Of a stretch of DNA of 64,000 bases, positions 1 to 24,500 are shown piece by piece. A program made the translations under genes and the position numbers. Every line of letters begins with the position of its first letter. Within the stretch, counting starts at the first letter, position 1. The DNA is from Actinokineospora bangkokensis. GTDB taxonomy: Bacteria > Actinomycetota > Actinomycetes > Mycobacteriales > Pseudonocardiaceae. Where the stretch lies: assembly GCF_001940455.1 (NCBI RefSeq), contig NZ_MKQR01000011.1:1-64000 (forward strand), read 5' to 3'. The notes under the pieces were generated by a model. The model ran no database searches and had not been told where the DNA came from. It saw only the letters and a program-made list of their open reading frames with translations.

Positions 1-12558
<12,558 letters not shown>

Positions 12559-12566
12559 GAGCGGCC

Positions 12567-12573
12567 ACCTCCC
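12567..12573 (-). promoter_or_regulatory. Ribosome binding site fixing the GTG start of the M12-M14 gene
   Basis: GGGAGGT (12573-12567) lies 8 nt before GTG 12558. The in-frame codons upstream reach a TGA without another start, and the nearby ATG at 12592 is in a different frame that stops after 14 codons. GTG 12558 is therefore the start. Confidence 0.85.
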
Positions 12574-12588
12574 GGTCGGTCACGCGGT

Positions 12589-15500
12589 TCATGCGATCCC
12601 GATCTCGTTGTCCAGCAAGTCGAACAGCTCCTCGGCCGACGCCTCGCTCAGGTCCTCCCCCGCGCGGGGCGCCGCGGCGGCGGCCGGGGCGGGGGCGCTG
12701 TCACCGAGGTCGGCGAGCAGCGCGCGCAGCTTGGCCGCGACGCGGGCGCGGTCGGCGTCATCGGCGGCGATGCCCGCGAGCACCGGGCCGAGCGCGGCCA
12801 GGTCCGCCAGCGCCCGCTTGCCCGCGCCCGCGGCGGCCCCGCCGAGCCGGTCACCGAGGTACCCGGCGAGCGCGGTGGGCGAGGCGTGGTCGAACACCAG
12901 GGTGGTGGGCAGCCGCAGGCCGGTGGCCGCGCCGAGCCGGTTGCGCAGCTCCACCGCGGTCAGCGAGTCGAAGCCCAGGTCGACGAAGCCGCGCTCGGGG
13001 TCGACCGCGCGCGCCGAGGCGTGCCCGAGGACGGCGGCGACGTGCCCGCACACCAGTTCCAGCAGCCCGGCGGCGTCGAGCCCGGCCGGGTCGGGTCCGG
13101 CGGCCGGGGCCTGCGCGGCCTGGGCGCGGACGCGGACCAGCCCGCGCAGCAGCGGCGGCGCGGTGCCCGCGGCGGCGGCTGCTGCCTTGGCGGCGGCGAG
13201 GTCGAGGTCCACGGGCGCGAGCAGCGCGGCGTCGGCGCCCAGGGCGGCGTCGAACAGGGCCAGCGCCTCGTCCGTGGCCAGGGCGCGCCCGCCGCCGCGG
13301 CCCGCGCGGCGCAGGTGGCCGTCGTCGAGGTGGCCGGTGAGCCCGCTGGCCTCGGCCCACAGCCCCCAGGCCAGCGACAGGCCGGGCTTGCCCGCGGCCA
13401 GGCGGCGGGCGACGACGGCGTCGGCGGCGGTGTTGGCGGCGGCGTAGTTGGCCTGGCCCGCGTTGCCGAAGACGCCGGAGGCGGAGGAGAAGACGATGAA
13501 CGCCTCCAGCTCGCCCGCCAGTTCGTCGAGGTGGATCGCGCCCGCGGCCTTGGGGCCCCAGACGGTGTCGACCCGGTCGGGGGTCAGCGCGGTGACCACG
13601 CCGTCGTCGAGGACACCCGCAGCATGCACGATCGCGGTCACCGGGTGCTCGGCCAACAACGCGGCCACAGCGTCCCGATCGGACACATCACACGCCACGA
13701 CCCGAACATCCGCGTCGATCTCCGGCACCGAACCACCCGAACGGCTCGCCAACACCAGATGTCGCACACCGTGCTCCGCCACCAGGTGACGGGCCACCAG
13801 CAGGCCCAAGGTGCCGGTACCACCGGTGATCAGCACCCGGCTCTCGGCGGTGAAGGGGCTGGTGCCGGGGCCGGTCGCGCGGGTCAGGCGAGGCGCGAAG
13901 GCGGTGCCGCCGCGGACGATGACCTCGGGCTCGTCGGAGGCGGCGGCCGCCGACGCGGAGCCCGCGGTGTCGCTGATGAGCAGCGTGGCGCGGCCGGGGT
14001 GCTCGGTGTTGGCCGCCCGGACCAGGCCGCGCAGCGCGCCCGCCACGAGGTCGTCGGCGGTGGCGTGCAGGACCACCACCCGGTCGTCGGCACAGGCGGC
14101 CTGCACGGCGGTGAACGCGCGGTCGAGGGCGGCGCGGGCGGCGGGCTCGGTGTCGCCGGGCGCCACGCTGAGCACGGTGCACTCCATGGCCGCGGCCTGC
14201 CCGTCGAGGGTGGTCTCGACGAGTTCCACGCCGTGCAGGGCCGCGGTGCTCGCCGGGGCGAGGGCGGCCAGCGGGCGCAGGGCCAGCGACTCCGCGTGCA
14301 GGACCAGCGCGCCCGCCGGGTCGACGGCGGTCACCGACAGCGTGTTCTCCCCGGCGGGGGCCAGGCGCACCAGGACGTGCCCGGCGCCCGCCGCACCCAG
14401 CGCGACGCCCTGCCAGGCGAAGGGCAGCCACGCCTTCGCCGGGTCGGCGACGAACGCGCCGAAGCCGGTGGCGTGCAGCGCGGCGTCGATGAGCGCGGGG
14501 TGCGCGCCGTACCCGGCCGCGGCGTCCTCGGGCAGCACGACCTCGGCGTAGACCGCCTCGCCCGCCCGCCAGGCGGCGCGCAGCCCGCGGAACAGCGGCC
14601 CGTAGACCAGCCCGACCTCGGTCAGGTCGGCGTAGGTGGACCCGATGTCGACCTGCTCGGCACCGGCGGGCGGCCACTCGGCCTCCACCGCGGGGGCGGC
14701 GACCTCGGCCACGACGCCGGTGGCGTTGCGGGTCCAGGTCTCCCCGAGCCGGGTGTGCACGGTCAGGGTGGCGCGGCCGTCGACCGCCGGGCCCACGGCG
14801 ACCTGGACGTCCACGCCGCCGTCGGGGACGACCAGCGGGGCGTGCAGCGCCAGCTCGTCCACCCCGGGCAGGCCCGCGTGGTCGGCGGCGTGCAGGGCCA
14901 GTTCGAGGACGCCGGTGCCGGGGAAGACGACCTGACCGGCGACGACGTGGTCGGCCAGCCAGGGGTGGGTGTCGGTGCTGAGCCGCCCGGTGAGCAGGAA
15001 GCCCTGGTCGTCGGGCAGCGCGGTGGCCGCGGCGAGCAGCGGGTGGCCCGCGGCGGCGAGCCCGGCGTGGGCGAGGGAGCCGGTCGGGGCGACCCGGGCG
15101 GGCCAGAAGCGGCTGTGCTGGAAGGGGTAGGTGGGCAGGTCGGCGCGCTGCCCGTCACCGAGCACCGCCGTCCAGTCGGGGGTGACGCCCGCGACGACCA
15201 GCTCCCCGAGGGACAGCTGCACCCGGCGCAGCCCGCCGTCGTCGCGGCGCAGCGAGCCCACGGCGGTCGCGGACTGCGGCAGGCCCATCGTGAGCACGGG
15301 GTGCGGGGAGCACTCGACGAAGGTGGTGAACCCGTCGGCGGCGAGGCGCTCGACGGTGGCGTGGAACTGCACGGCGTTGCGCAGGTTGCCGTACCAGAAG
15401 TCGGCGTCGAGGCCGGAGCCGTCCTCGACCCGGCCGGACGAGGTGGAGTGCAGCGGCACCCCGCCCGCGCGCGGCTCGACGTCGAGCACGGCCATCAGCT

Positions 15501-18500
15501 CGTCGCGCAGCTCGTCGACCACCGCGGAGTGCGAGGCGTAGTCGATCGGGACGCGTCGGGTCCGCACGCCCTCGGCGGCGCACGCGGCGGCCAGCTCCTC
15601 CAGGGCGGGCAGCTCACCGGAGACCACGGCCGCGCCGGGCCCGTTCACCGCCGCGACGGAGATCCCGTCGAGGTGGGCGATCCGCTCGCGCACCTCGTCC
15701 TCGGGCAGCGCGACCGAGAGCATCCCGCCGCGCCCGGCGAGCCTGCGCAGCACCTGCGACCGCCGCACCACGATGCGAGCGCCGTCCTCCAGCGACAGCG
15801 CGCCCGCGACGACCGCGGCGGCGATCTCGCCCTGGGAGTGGCCCACGACGGCCTCGGGCTCGATCCCCCACGACCGCCACACCGCGGCCAGCGACACCAT
15901 CACGGCCCAGAGCGCGGGCTGCACCACGTCGTCGCGGTCGAGCAGCGCGGGGTCGTCGAGCACGTCGTCGAGCGCCCAGTCCGCGTACCGGTCGACGGCG
16001 GCGGCGCATTCGGCGAACCTGGCGGCGAAGACAGGTGACTCGGCGGCCAACTGCCGGGCCATGCCCGCCCACTGCGAACCCTGGCCGGGGAAGACGAAGA
16101 CCACCCGGCCCGGCTCTCCCGCCGTGCCGCGCACCAGGTCGGGGTGCTGCTCCCCCGCCGCCAACGCCTGGACGCCCGCCGCGGAGACCGCGACGGCGCG
16201 GTGCTCGTGCAGGGCCCGCGTGGTCGCCAGGGACCGCGCGACGGGCACCGAGAGGTCGGTGAGCTGCGCGGCCCGCGCCCGCAGTGCCTCGGCGGAGCGC
16301 GCCGAGAGCACGAACGGGACCTGGCCCGAACTGTGCTCGACGACCGGGTCGGGGTCGCCCTGCTCGATGACGTCGCCCTGTTCGATGACGACGTGGGCGT
16401 TGGTGCCGCTGACGCCGAAGGAGGACACCGCGGCGCGGCGGGCGCGACCGGTCTCGGGCCAGGGGCGGGCGGTGGTGGCCAGCTCGACGGCCCCGGTGGT
16501 CCAGTCGACGTGCGGGGTCGGGGTGTCAGCGTGCAGCGTCGCGGGGACGGTCCCGGCGCGCAGGGCCAGCACGGACTTGATGATCCCGGCGACGCCCGCG
16601 GCGGCCTGGGTGTGGCCGATGTTGGACTTGACCGAGCCCAGCAGCAGCGGGTGCGCCCGGTCGGCGCCGTAGGTCGCCAGCAGCGCCTCGGCCTCGATCG
16701 GGTCCCCGAGCGCGGTGCCGGTGCCGTGCGCCTCCACCACGTCCACATCGGACGGGTCCAGGTCGGCGGCGGCGAGCGCGGCGCGGATGACCCGCTGCTG
16801 GGCGGGCCCGTTCGGGGCGGTGAGCCCGTTGGAGGCGCCGTCCTGGTTCACCGCGGACCCGCGGACGACGGCGAGCACCGTGTGCCCGTGGCGGCGGGCG
16901 TCGGACAACCGCTCGACGACCAGCACGCCGACGCCCTCGCCCCAGCCGGTGCCGTCGGCGTCGGCGGAGAACGCCTTGCACCGGCCGTCACCGGCCAGGC
17001 CGCGCTGGCGGGAGAACTCGATGAACGCGGCGGGGGTGGACATCACCGTCGCGCCGCCTGCCACGGCCAGGTCGCACTCCCCCGACCGCAGCGCCTGGGC
17101 GGCCAGGTGCAGCGACACCAGCGACGCCGAGCACGCGGTGTCGACGGTGACCGAGGGGCCCTCCAGCCCGAAGGCGTAGGACAGCCTGCCGGAGACGACG
17201 CTGGCGGCGTTGCCGGTGACCAGGTGCCCGGCGACGTCCTCGGTCGAGCCGACGAACAGGTTCGCGTAGTCCTGGCCGTTCGTGCCCATGAACACCCCGG
17301 TCGCGCTGCCCCGGAGCCCGTCCGGGGCGATCCCGGAGCGCTCGAAGGCCTCCCAGGTGGTCTCCAGCAGCAACCGCTGCTGGGGGTCCATCGCCAGCGC
17401 CTCGCGCGGGGAGATGCCGAAGAAGTCGGCGTCGAAGCCGGACGCGTCGCGCAGGAACGCGCCCAGGCCGGTGTCGGAACCGCCGTCGCCGGACAGCGCG
17501 GCGAGGTCCCAGTTGCGGTCGTCGGGGAACGGGCCGACGGCGTCGCGGCCCCGCACCAGCAGCTCCCACAGGTCCTCGGGACCCGCGACGCCACCGGGGA
17601 ACCGGCAGGCCATGCCGACGATCGCCACCGGCTCGTCGACCGGCCGCACGCGCTCGGCGGTGACGGCGCGCCCGGCACCGGTGAGCCGGTCGAAGACCTC
17701 GCGGGCGAGGTCGGCCGCGGTCGGGAAGTCGAAGACGACGCCCGCGGGCAGGGTGAGCCCGGTGGCTGCGCCGAGCAGGTTGCGCAGCTCGACGGCGGTC
17801 AGCGAGTCGACGCCGAGGTCGCGGAACGGCTTGCCCGAGGGCACGGCGGCGGCGTCGCGGTGGCCCAGCACGGCGGCGGCGGTGGCGCGGACGAGGGCGA
17901 GCACGTCGGCGGGGCTGCCCAGCTCGGCGGTGGCCGGGGCGGGCGCGGCGCGGCGGGCCTCGGGCAGGTGGTCGAGGAGCTTGGTCGCGCCGAGGGCGAA
18001 GGCGGACCAGTCGACGTCGGCGGCGGTGACCACCGGCAGCCCGGTGGCCACGGCGGCGGCCAGCGCGGCGGTGCCCGCCGCCGGGTGCAGCGGGGCGAGG
18101 CCGCCGCGGGCCAGGCGGGCGGCGGCCTTGTCACCCGCGGCCATCCCGGCCCCGGCCCACGGGCCCCAGGCGATCGAGGTGGCGGGCTTGCCCGCGGCGC
18201 TGCGGGCCTCGGCGAGCGCGTCCAGCTCGGCGTTGGCCGCGGCGTAGGCGCCCTGGCCCGCGGCGCCGAAGGTGGCGGCGGAGGAGGAGAAGACGACGAA
18301 CGCGTCCAGGTCGCCGGTCAGCTCGTCCAGGAGCCGGACGGCGTCGCCCTTGGCGGCCGCGGCCGCGGCCAGCCCGGCGGCGGTGAGGCCGTCGAGGACG
18401 CCGTCGTCGACGACCCCGGCGGCGTGCACGACCGCGTCCGGCGGGAACTCCGCGAGCAGCGCGGCGAGCGCGGCGCGGTCGGAGACGTCGACGGCGCGCA

Positions 18501-21500
18501 CGGCGACCTCGGCCAGCGGCGCCAGCTCGGCGGCCAGCTCGGCCATGCCGGGTGCCCGCTCACCGCGCCTGCCCGCCAGGACGAGCCGGTCGGCCCCGGC
18601 GCGGGCGGCCCAGCGGGCGACCTCGCGGCCCAGGGCGCCGGTGGCGCCGGTGACGAGGACGGTGCCGCGCGGGGTCCACGCCTCGGCGGGCGCGGCCACG
18701 CGGCGCAGCCTGCGGGCGAACACGCCCCCGGGTCGGACGGCGACCTCGGCCTCCCCGGCCGCGAGCGCGGCGGTGACGGCGTCCCAGTCCGGCTCGGCGG
18801 GCAGGTCGAGCAGCCCGGCCCACCGGTCGGGGGCCTCCAGCGCGGCGACCCGGCCCAGGCCCCAGGCGGACGCGGCGGTGGCGTCGGGGGTGGTGCCGCC
18901 CGCGGGCACGGCCTGCCTGGTCAACGCCCAGACCCGCACGCCCTCGGGCGTCCGGTGCAGCACGTCGAGCAGCTGGGCGGCGTCGGCCACCGGGGCGAGG
19001 ACACCCTCCCCGGAGCCCGCGCCGCGCGCGGTGAGTTCGGTGTGGACGGTGCGCTGCCACGGCTCGGGGTCCGCGGGCAGGACGACCGACCAGTCCGCGA
19101 GGTCGACCGGGGTGGTCGTGGTGACCGGGGTCCAACCCGCCTGGTAGAGCAGACCGTCCACAGGGGACTTGACGGCGGTGGCGGCGGTGGGCTCGCTGGG
19201 CCAGAAGCGCTCGCGCTGGAACGGGTAGGTCGGCAGCGCGGTGAGCTTGCCCGACCCGAGCACCGCCGCCCAGTCGACGTCGACGCCGTGCGCGCTCAGG
19301 TCGGCCACGGCGGTGAGCAGGGTCGTGGCCTCGTCGCGGTCGCGGCGCAGGGTCGCGGCGGCCACGACGGGGTCGGGGACCGCGCCGAGCAGCACGCCGT
19401 CCGGGCCCAGCTCGACGAACCGGGTGAGGCCGCGCCCGGCGAGGGCGGCGGCGCCGTCGCCGAACCGGACGGCCTCGCGCACGTGGCGCACCCAGTAGTC
19501 GGCGGTGGCGATGGACTCGTCCGCGAAGCCGCCGGTCAGGTTCGACACCAGCGGCACGCGCGGCGGGTGGTAGGACACGGTCTGCGCCACCGCGCGGAAC
19601 TCGTCGAGCACCGGGTCCATGTGCGCGGAGTGGAAGGCGTGGCTGACCGCGAGCCGCTTGGTGCGGCAGCCGTCGAGCGCGGCGCCGACCGCCAGCACGG
19701 CGTCCTCGTCGCCGGAGACGACCACGGCGGTGGGGCCGTTGACCGCGGCGACGTCCGCCCCCGGCACGAGCGCGGCCCGCACCCGCTCCTCGGTGGCCTC
19801 GACGGCGAGCATCGCGCCGCCCACTGGCAGCGCGGCCATGAGCCGGGCGCGGGCGGCGACCAGGCGGCAGGCGTCGTCGAGGTCGAACACCCCGGCGACG
19901 TGGGCGGCGGCCAGTTCCCCGATGGAGTGGCCGAGCAGGGCGGCGGGTCGCACGCCCCAGTGCTGGAGCTGGCGGGCGAGCGCGACCTCCAGGGCGAACA
20001 GGGCGGGCTGCGCGTAACCGGTGCCGTCCAGCAGCCCCTCGGGGTCATCGCCCAGGGCGACCTCGCGCAGGGGCAGGTCGAACCGGGCGCAAACCTCGTC
20101 GTAGGCGGCGGCGAAGACGGGCAGGGTCGCGTGCAGGTCGCGGCCCGCGCCCGCGCGCTGGCTGCCCTGCCCGGTGAACAGGAACACCGCGCCGCCGGTG
20201 CCGGTCGCGGTTGCGGCGGACTGCGCGACCTCCCCCAGCGCGACCTCGTCCAGCGCGGTCAGGGCCTCGTCCCGGTCCGCGACGACGGGGACCGCCCGGT
20301 GGTCGAGGCGGGCGCGGGTGGTGGCCAGGGTCCAGGCGACGTCGGCCAGGTCGGCGGTGGGGACCGCGCGCAGGTGCGCGGCGAGCTGGGCGGCCTGGGC
20401 GCGCAGCGCGGCCGGGCTGGACGCGCTCAGCGGCAGCGCCACCGGCCCAGCGAGCGCGGTGGGCTCGCCGTGGGGCTGCTCTGTCGGGAGCTGATCTGTC
20501 GGGAGCTGCTCAGCCTGCTCCAGGACGACGTGGGCGTTGGTGCCGCTGATGCCGAACGAGGACACCGCCGCGCGCCGCGGCCGGTCGGCCGCCCACTCGC
20601 GGGCCTCGGTGAGCAGGCGGACCCGCCCGCTGTCCCAGTCGACGTGCGGGGTCGGCTCGGCGGCGTGCAGCGTCGGCGGGAGCACGCCGTGGCGCAGCGC
20701 GAACACCGACTTGATCACCCCGGCGACGCCCGCGGCGGCCTGGGTGTGGCCGATGTTCGACTTGACCGACCCGAGCCAGGCGGGTTCGGCGCGGTCCTGG
20801 CCGTAGGTGGCCAGCAGGGCCTGGGCCTCGATGGGGTCACCGAGGGCGGTGCCGGTGCCGTGCGCCTCGATGACGTCGACGTCGGTGGGCTCCAGGCGGG
20901 CGTCGGCGAGGGCGGCGCGGATGACCCGCTGCTGCGAGGGCCCGTTGGGGGCGGTCATGCCGTTGGACGCGCCGTCGGAGTTCACCGCCGAGCCGCGCAG
21001 CACCGCCAGCACGGGGTGGCCGTTGGCGCGCGCGTCGGAGAGGCGTTCAAGCAGCAGCACGCCCGCGCCCTCACCGAAGCCGGTGCCGTCGGCGGCCGCG
21101 GAGAAGGCCTTGGCCCGGCCGTCGGGGGCCAAGCCGCCCTGCCGGGTGAAGTCGATGAACAGCCCCGGGGTGGACAGCACGGTCGCGCCGCCCGCCAGGG
21201 CCAGGTCGCACTCGCCGCCGCGCAGCGCCCGCGCCGCCAGGTGCAGGGCCACCAGTGAGGAGGAGCAGGCGGTGTCGACGGTGACGGCGGGGCCCTCGAA
21301 GCCGAAGACGTAGTTGACCCGGCCGGAGGCCACGCTGCCCGCGCTCGCCCCCAGGTGGCCCTCCACCTCGGCGAGGGTGTCGGGGCTGCCGAGCAGGCGG
21401 GCGGTGTAGTCCTGGCCCATGAGCCCGGCGAAGACGCCGGTGCGGCTGCCGCGCAGCCCGGAGGGCTCCAGCCCGGCGCGCTCCAGGGCCTCCCAGGCGA

Positions 21501-24500
21501 CCTCCAGCAGCAACCGCTGCTGCGGGTCGGTGGCCAGGGCCTCGCGCGGGGACACGCCGAAGAACGCCGCGTCGAAGTCGGCGGCGTCGTAGAGGAAGCC
21601 GCCTTCGCGGGTGGCGCTGGTGCCGGGGCCCTCGCCCGCGAACAGCCGCGCGGTGTCCCAGCCGCGGTCGGCGGGGAACGCGCCGATGGCGTCGCGGCCG
21701 TCGAGCACCAGCTGCCAGAGCTGCTCGGGGGTGCGGACGCCGCCGGGGAAGCGGCAGGCCATCGACACGATCGCGATCGGCTCGCCGTCGCGGGCGGTCG
21801 CGGTGGCCCGGGCGGCCGCGGGGCGCTCGGCCCCGGACAGCCCGGCGAGCAGGTGGCGGGCGACCGCGGCGGAGGTGGGGTGGTCGAAGACCAGGGTCGC
21901 GGGCAGCCGCAGGCCGGTGGCCGCGGCGAGCCGGTTGCGCAGCTCCACCGCGGTCAGCGAGTCGAAGCCCAGCTCGGAGAAGGCGCGGCCGGGTTCGACG
22001 CCGTCGCCGCCGCCGTGGCCGAGGACGGCGCCGACGTGGGCGCGGACGAGGTCGAGCAGGTGGGCCTCGCGCTCGGCCGCGGGCAGCGCGGCCAGGGTGG
22101 CGGCCAAGCCCTCGGCGGGCGCGGCGGCCGCCGCGCGCGGCAGCGGGGCGCGCACGAGGCCGCGCAGCAGCGGCGGCACGCCCTGGTCGGCGCGGGCGCG
22201 CACGCCCGCGAGGTCGAGCCGGATGGGCAGCAGCAGCGCCTCGGGCGAGCCCAGGGCGCGGTCGAACAGAGCCAGGCCGTCGGCGGTGGTCAGCAGCGCC
22301 ATCCCGCCCCGGCGCAGCCGGTCGTGCTGCTGCTCGTCGAGGTGGGCGGTCATGCCGCTGGCCTGCTCCCAGAGCCCCCAGGCCAGCGACACCCCGGGCT
22401 TGCCCGCCGCCCGGCGGCGGGCGACGAGGGCGTCGAGGCCCGCGTTGGCCGCGGCGTAGGCGCCCTGCCCGGCGCCGCCGAAGACCCCGGCGGCCGAGGA
22501 GAAGGCGACGAACGCGGTCAGCTCGCCCGCCAGCTCGTCCAGGTGCTCGGCGGCGGTGAGCTTGGGGGCGAGCACGGCGTCGAGGCGGTCGCCGTCGAGG
22601 GTGGCGGTGGTGGCGTCGTCGAGGACCCCCGCGGCGTGCACGACGGCGGTGACGGGGTGCTCGGCCAGCAGGGCGGCGACGGCGGCGCGGTCGGCCACGT
22701 CGCAGACCACCACGCGCGCGTCGATGTCCGGGTCGGCGTCGGGGCCGAGGTCGGGGGCCGGGCCGCCGGAGCGGCTGGCCAGCACCAGGTGCCGCACGCC
22801 GTGCCGCTCGACGAGGTGGCGGGCGAGCGCCGTGCCGAGGACGCCGGTGCCACCGGTGATGAGCACGCGGCTGTCCGGCCCGAACGCCGCGCCCGGGGCT
22901 GTCTCGGCGGTGTTGGTGGTCTGGTCGGCGCGGGCGAGGCGGGGGGCGAGCAGACCCGCGGCGGTGACGCGGATGTGCGGCTCGTCCTCGGGCAGCGGGC
23001 CGGGGTCGTCCGCGGTGGTCTCGACCAGCACGACCCGGCCGGGGTTCTCGGCCTGGGCGGAGCGGATGAGCCCGCCCGCGGCGGCCGAGGCCGGGTCGGC
23101 GCCGACGAGCAGGGCGACGGGCCCGCTGTCCGGGTCGCTGTCCGCGAGGACGCGGTGCAGGGCGTCGAGGGCGTCACGCGGGTCGTCGACCCGCTGGGCC
23201 GGGAAGGTCCGCGTGCCGGTGACGGGGACCCACTCCAGGCGGAACAGGGCGTTGTCGACGGGGTCGGCCAGGGTAGGCAGCGGCCGCATCGCCAGGGCGG
23301 CGACCTCCGCGACGGGGGCGCCGGTGCCGTCGGCGGCGAGGATGTTGACCGCGTCCTGCCCGGCCGGGGCGAGCCGGACGCGCAGCGCCGTGGCGCCCGC
23401 GGCGAACAGGCGCGCGCCCGCGCAGGAGAACGGGAGCCAGCTGGTGCCCGCGTCGCTGACGAACGCGCCGAAGGCGGTGGCGTGCAGGGCGGCGTCGAGC
23501 AGGGCGGGGTGGACGCCGAAGCCGTCCGCCGCCGCGTCGGGCAGCGCGACCTCCGCGAACACCTCGTCGCCGCGCCGCCAGGCCGCGCGCAGGCCCTGGA
23601 AGGCGGGCCCGTAGGTGATGCCCGCGGCGGCGAAGTCGTCGTAGGCGCCGCTGACGTCGACGGCCTCGGCACCGGCGGGCGGCCACTCCCCCAGCGCGTC
23701 CGGCGCGGTGGCCGCCGCGGTGGTGACGGTGCCCTCGGCGTGCTCGGTCCACGGGTCGTCGGCGGTGGGGCGGGAGTGGATGCGGACGGGGCGGTCGCCG
23801 CCGGTCAGCGCGCCCACCGAGACCTGGATGTCGACGCCGCCGTCGGGCAGCACCAGCGGCGCGGCGAACGCCAGGTCCGCCACGGTGTCGCAGCCGACCT
23901 GGCGGGCGGCGCGCAGGGCGAGGTCGAGCAGGGCGGTGCCGGGGACGACGACGCGCCCGGACACGACGTGGTCGGTGAGCCAGGGGTGGGCGTGCGCGGA
24001 GAGCCTGCCGGTGAGCACTGCCCCGTCGTCGTGGGCGAGGGCCAGGGCGGCGCCGAGGAGGGGGTGGTCGGCGGCGGCCAGACCCGCGGCGGTGACGTCG
24101 GCGCCGCGCCTACCGGTGGGCAGCCAGAAGCTGCGCTCCTGGAAGGCGTAGGTGGGCAGGTCGACCAGCCTGCCGGGCGCCACCGCGGTCCAGTCGGGCT
24201 TGACCCCGCGCACCACGGCCTCACTCAGCGAGAGCAGCATCCGCTCCAGGCCGCCGTCATCCCGCTTCAGCGATCCGACAGCAATGACGTCCTCGGGCAG
24301 CGCCATCGTCAGCACGGGGTGCGGGGAACATTCCACGAAAGTCCCGAAACCATCCGCCACCAGACGATCGACAGCGGCCGCGAATTCCACAGTGGAACGA
24401 AGGTTGTCGAACCAGTACCCGGCACCCATCACCGAGCCATCCTCGACAGCACCGGTCAGCGTCGAGTACACCGGCACAGAACCGACCTGCGGCCGAACCG

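Larger units (their letters stand above)
12840..17640 (-). other. PKS module M11: KS-AT(methylmalonyl)-DH-KR-ACP
   Basis: [11 protein letters not shown]; loop [21 protein letters not shown] and YASHS (methylmalonyl). DH keeps [10 protein letters not shown] and [17 protein letters not shown] (AGVLDDGVV), NYAAAN, B-type; its Rossmann segment is nearly identical in DNA to that of M13. VIEQGD is duplicated right after the KS. Expected: CH=C(CH3)-CO. Confidence 0.92.
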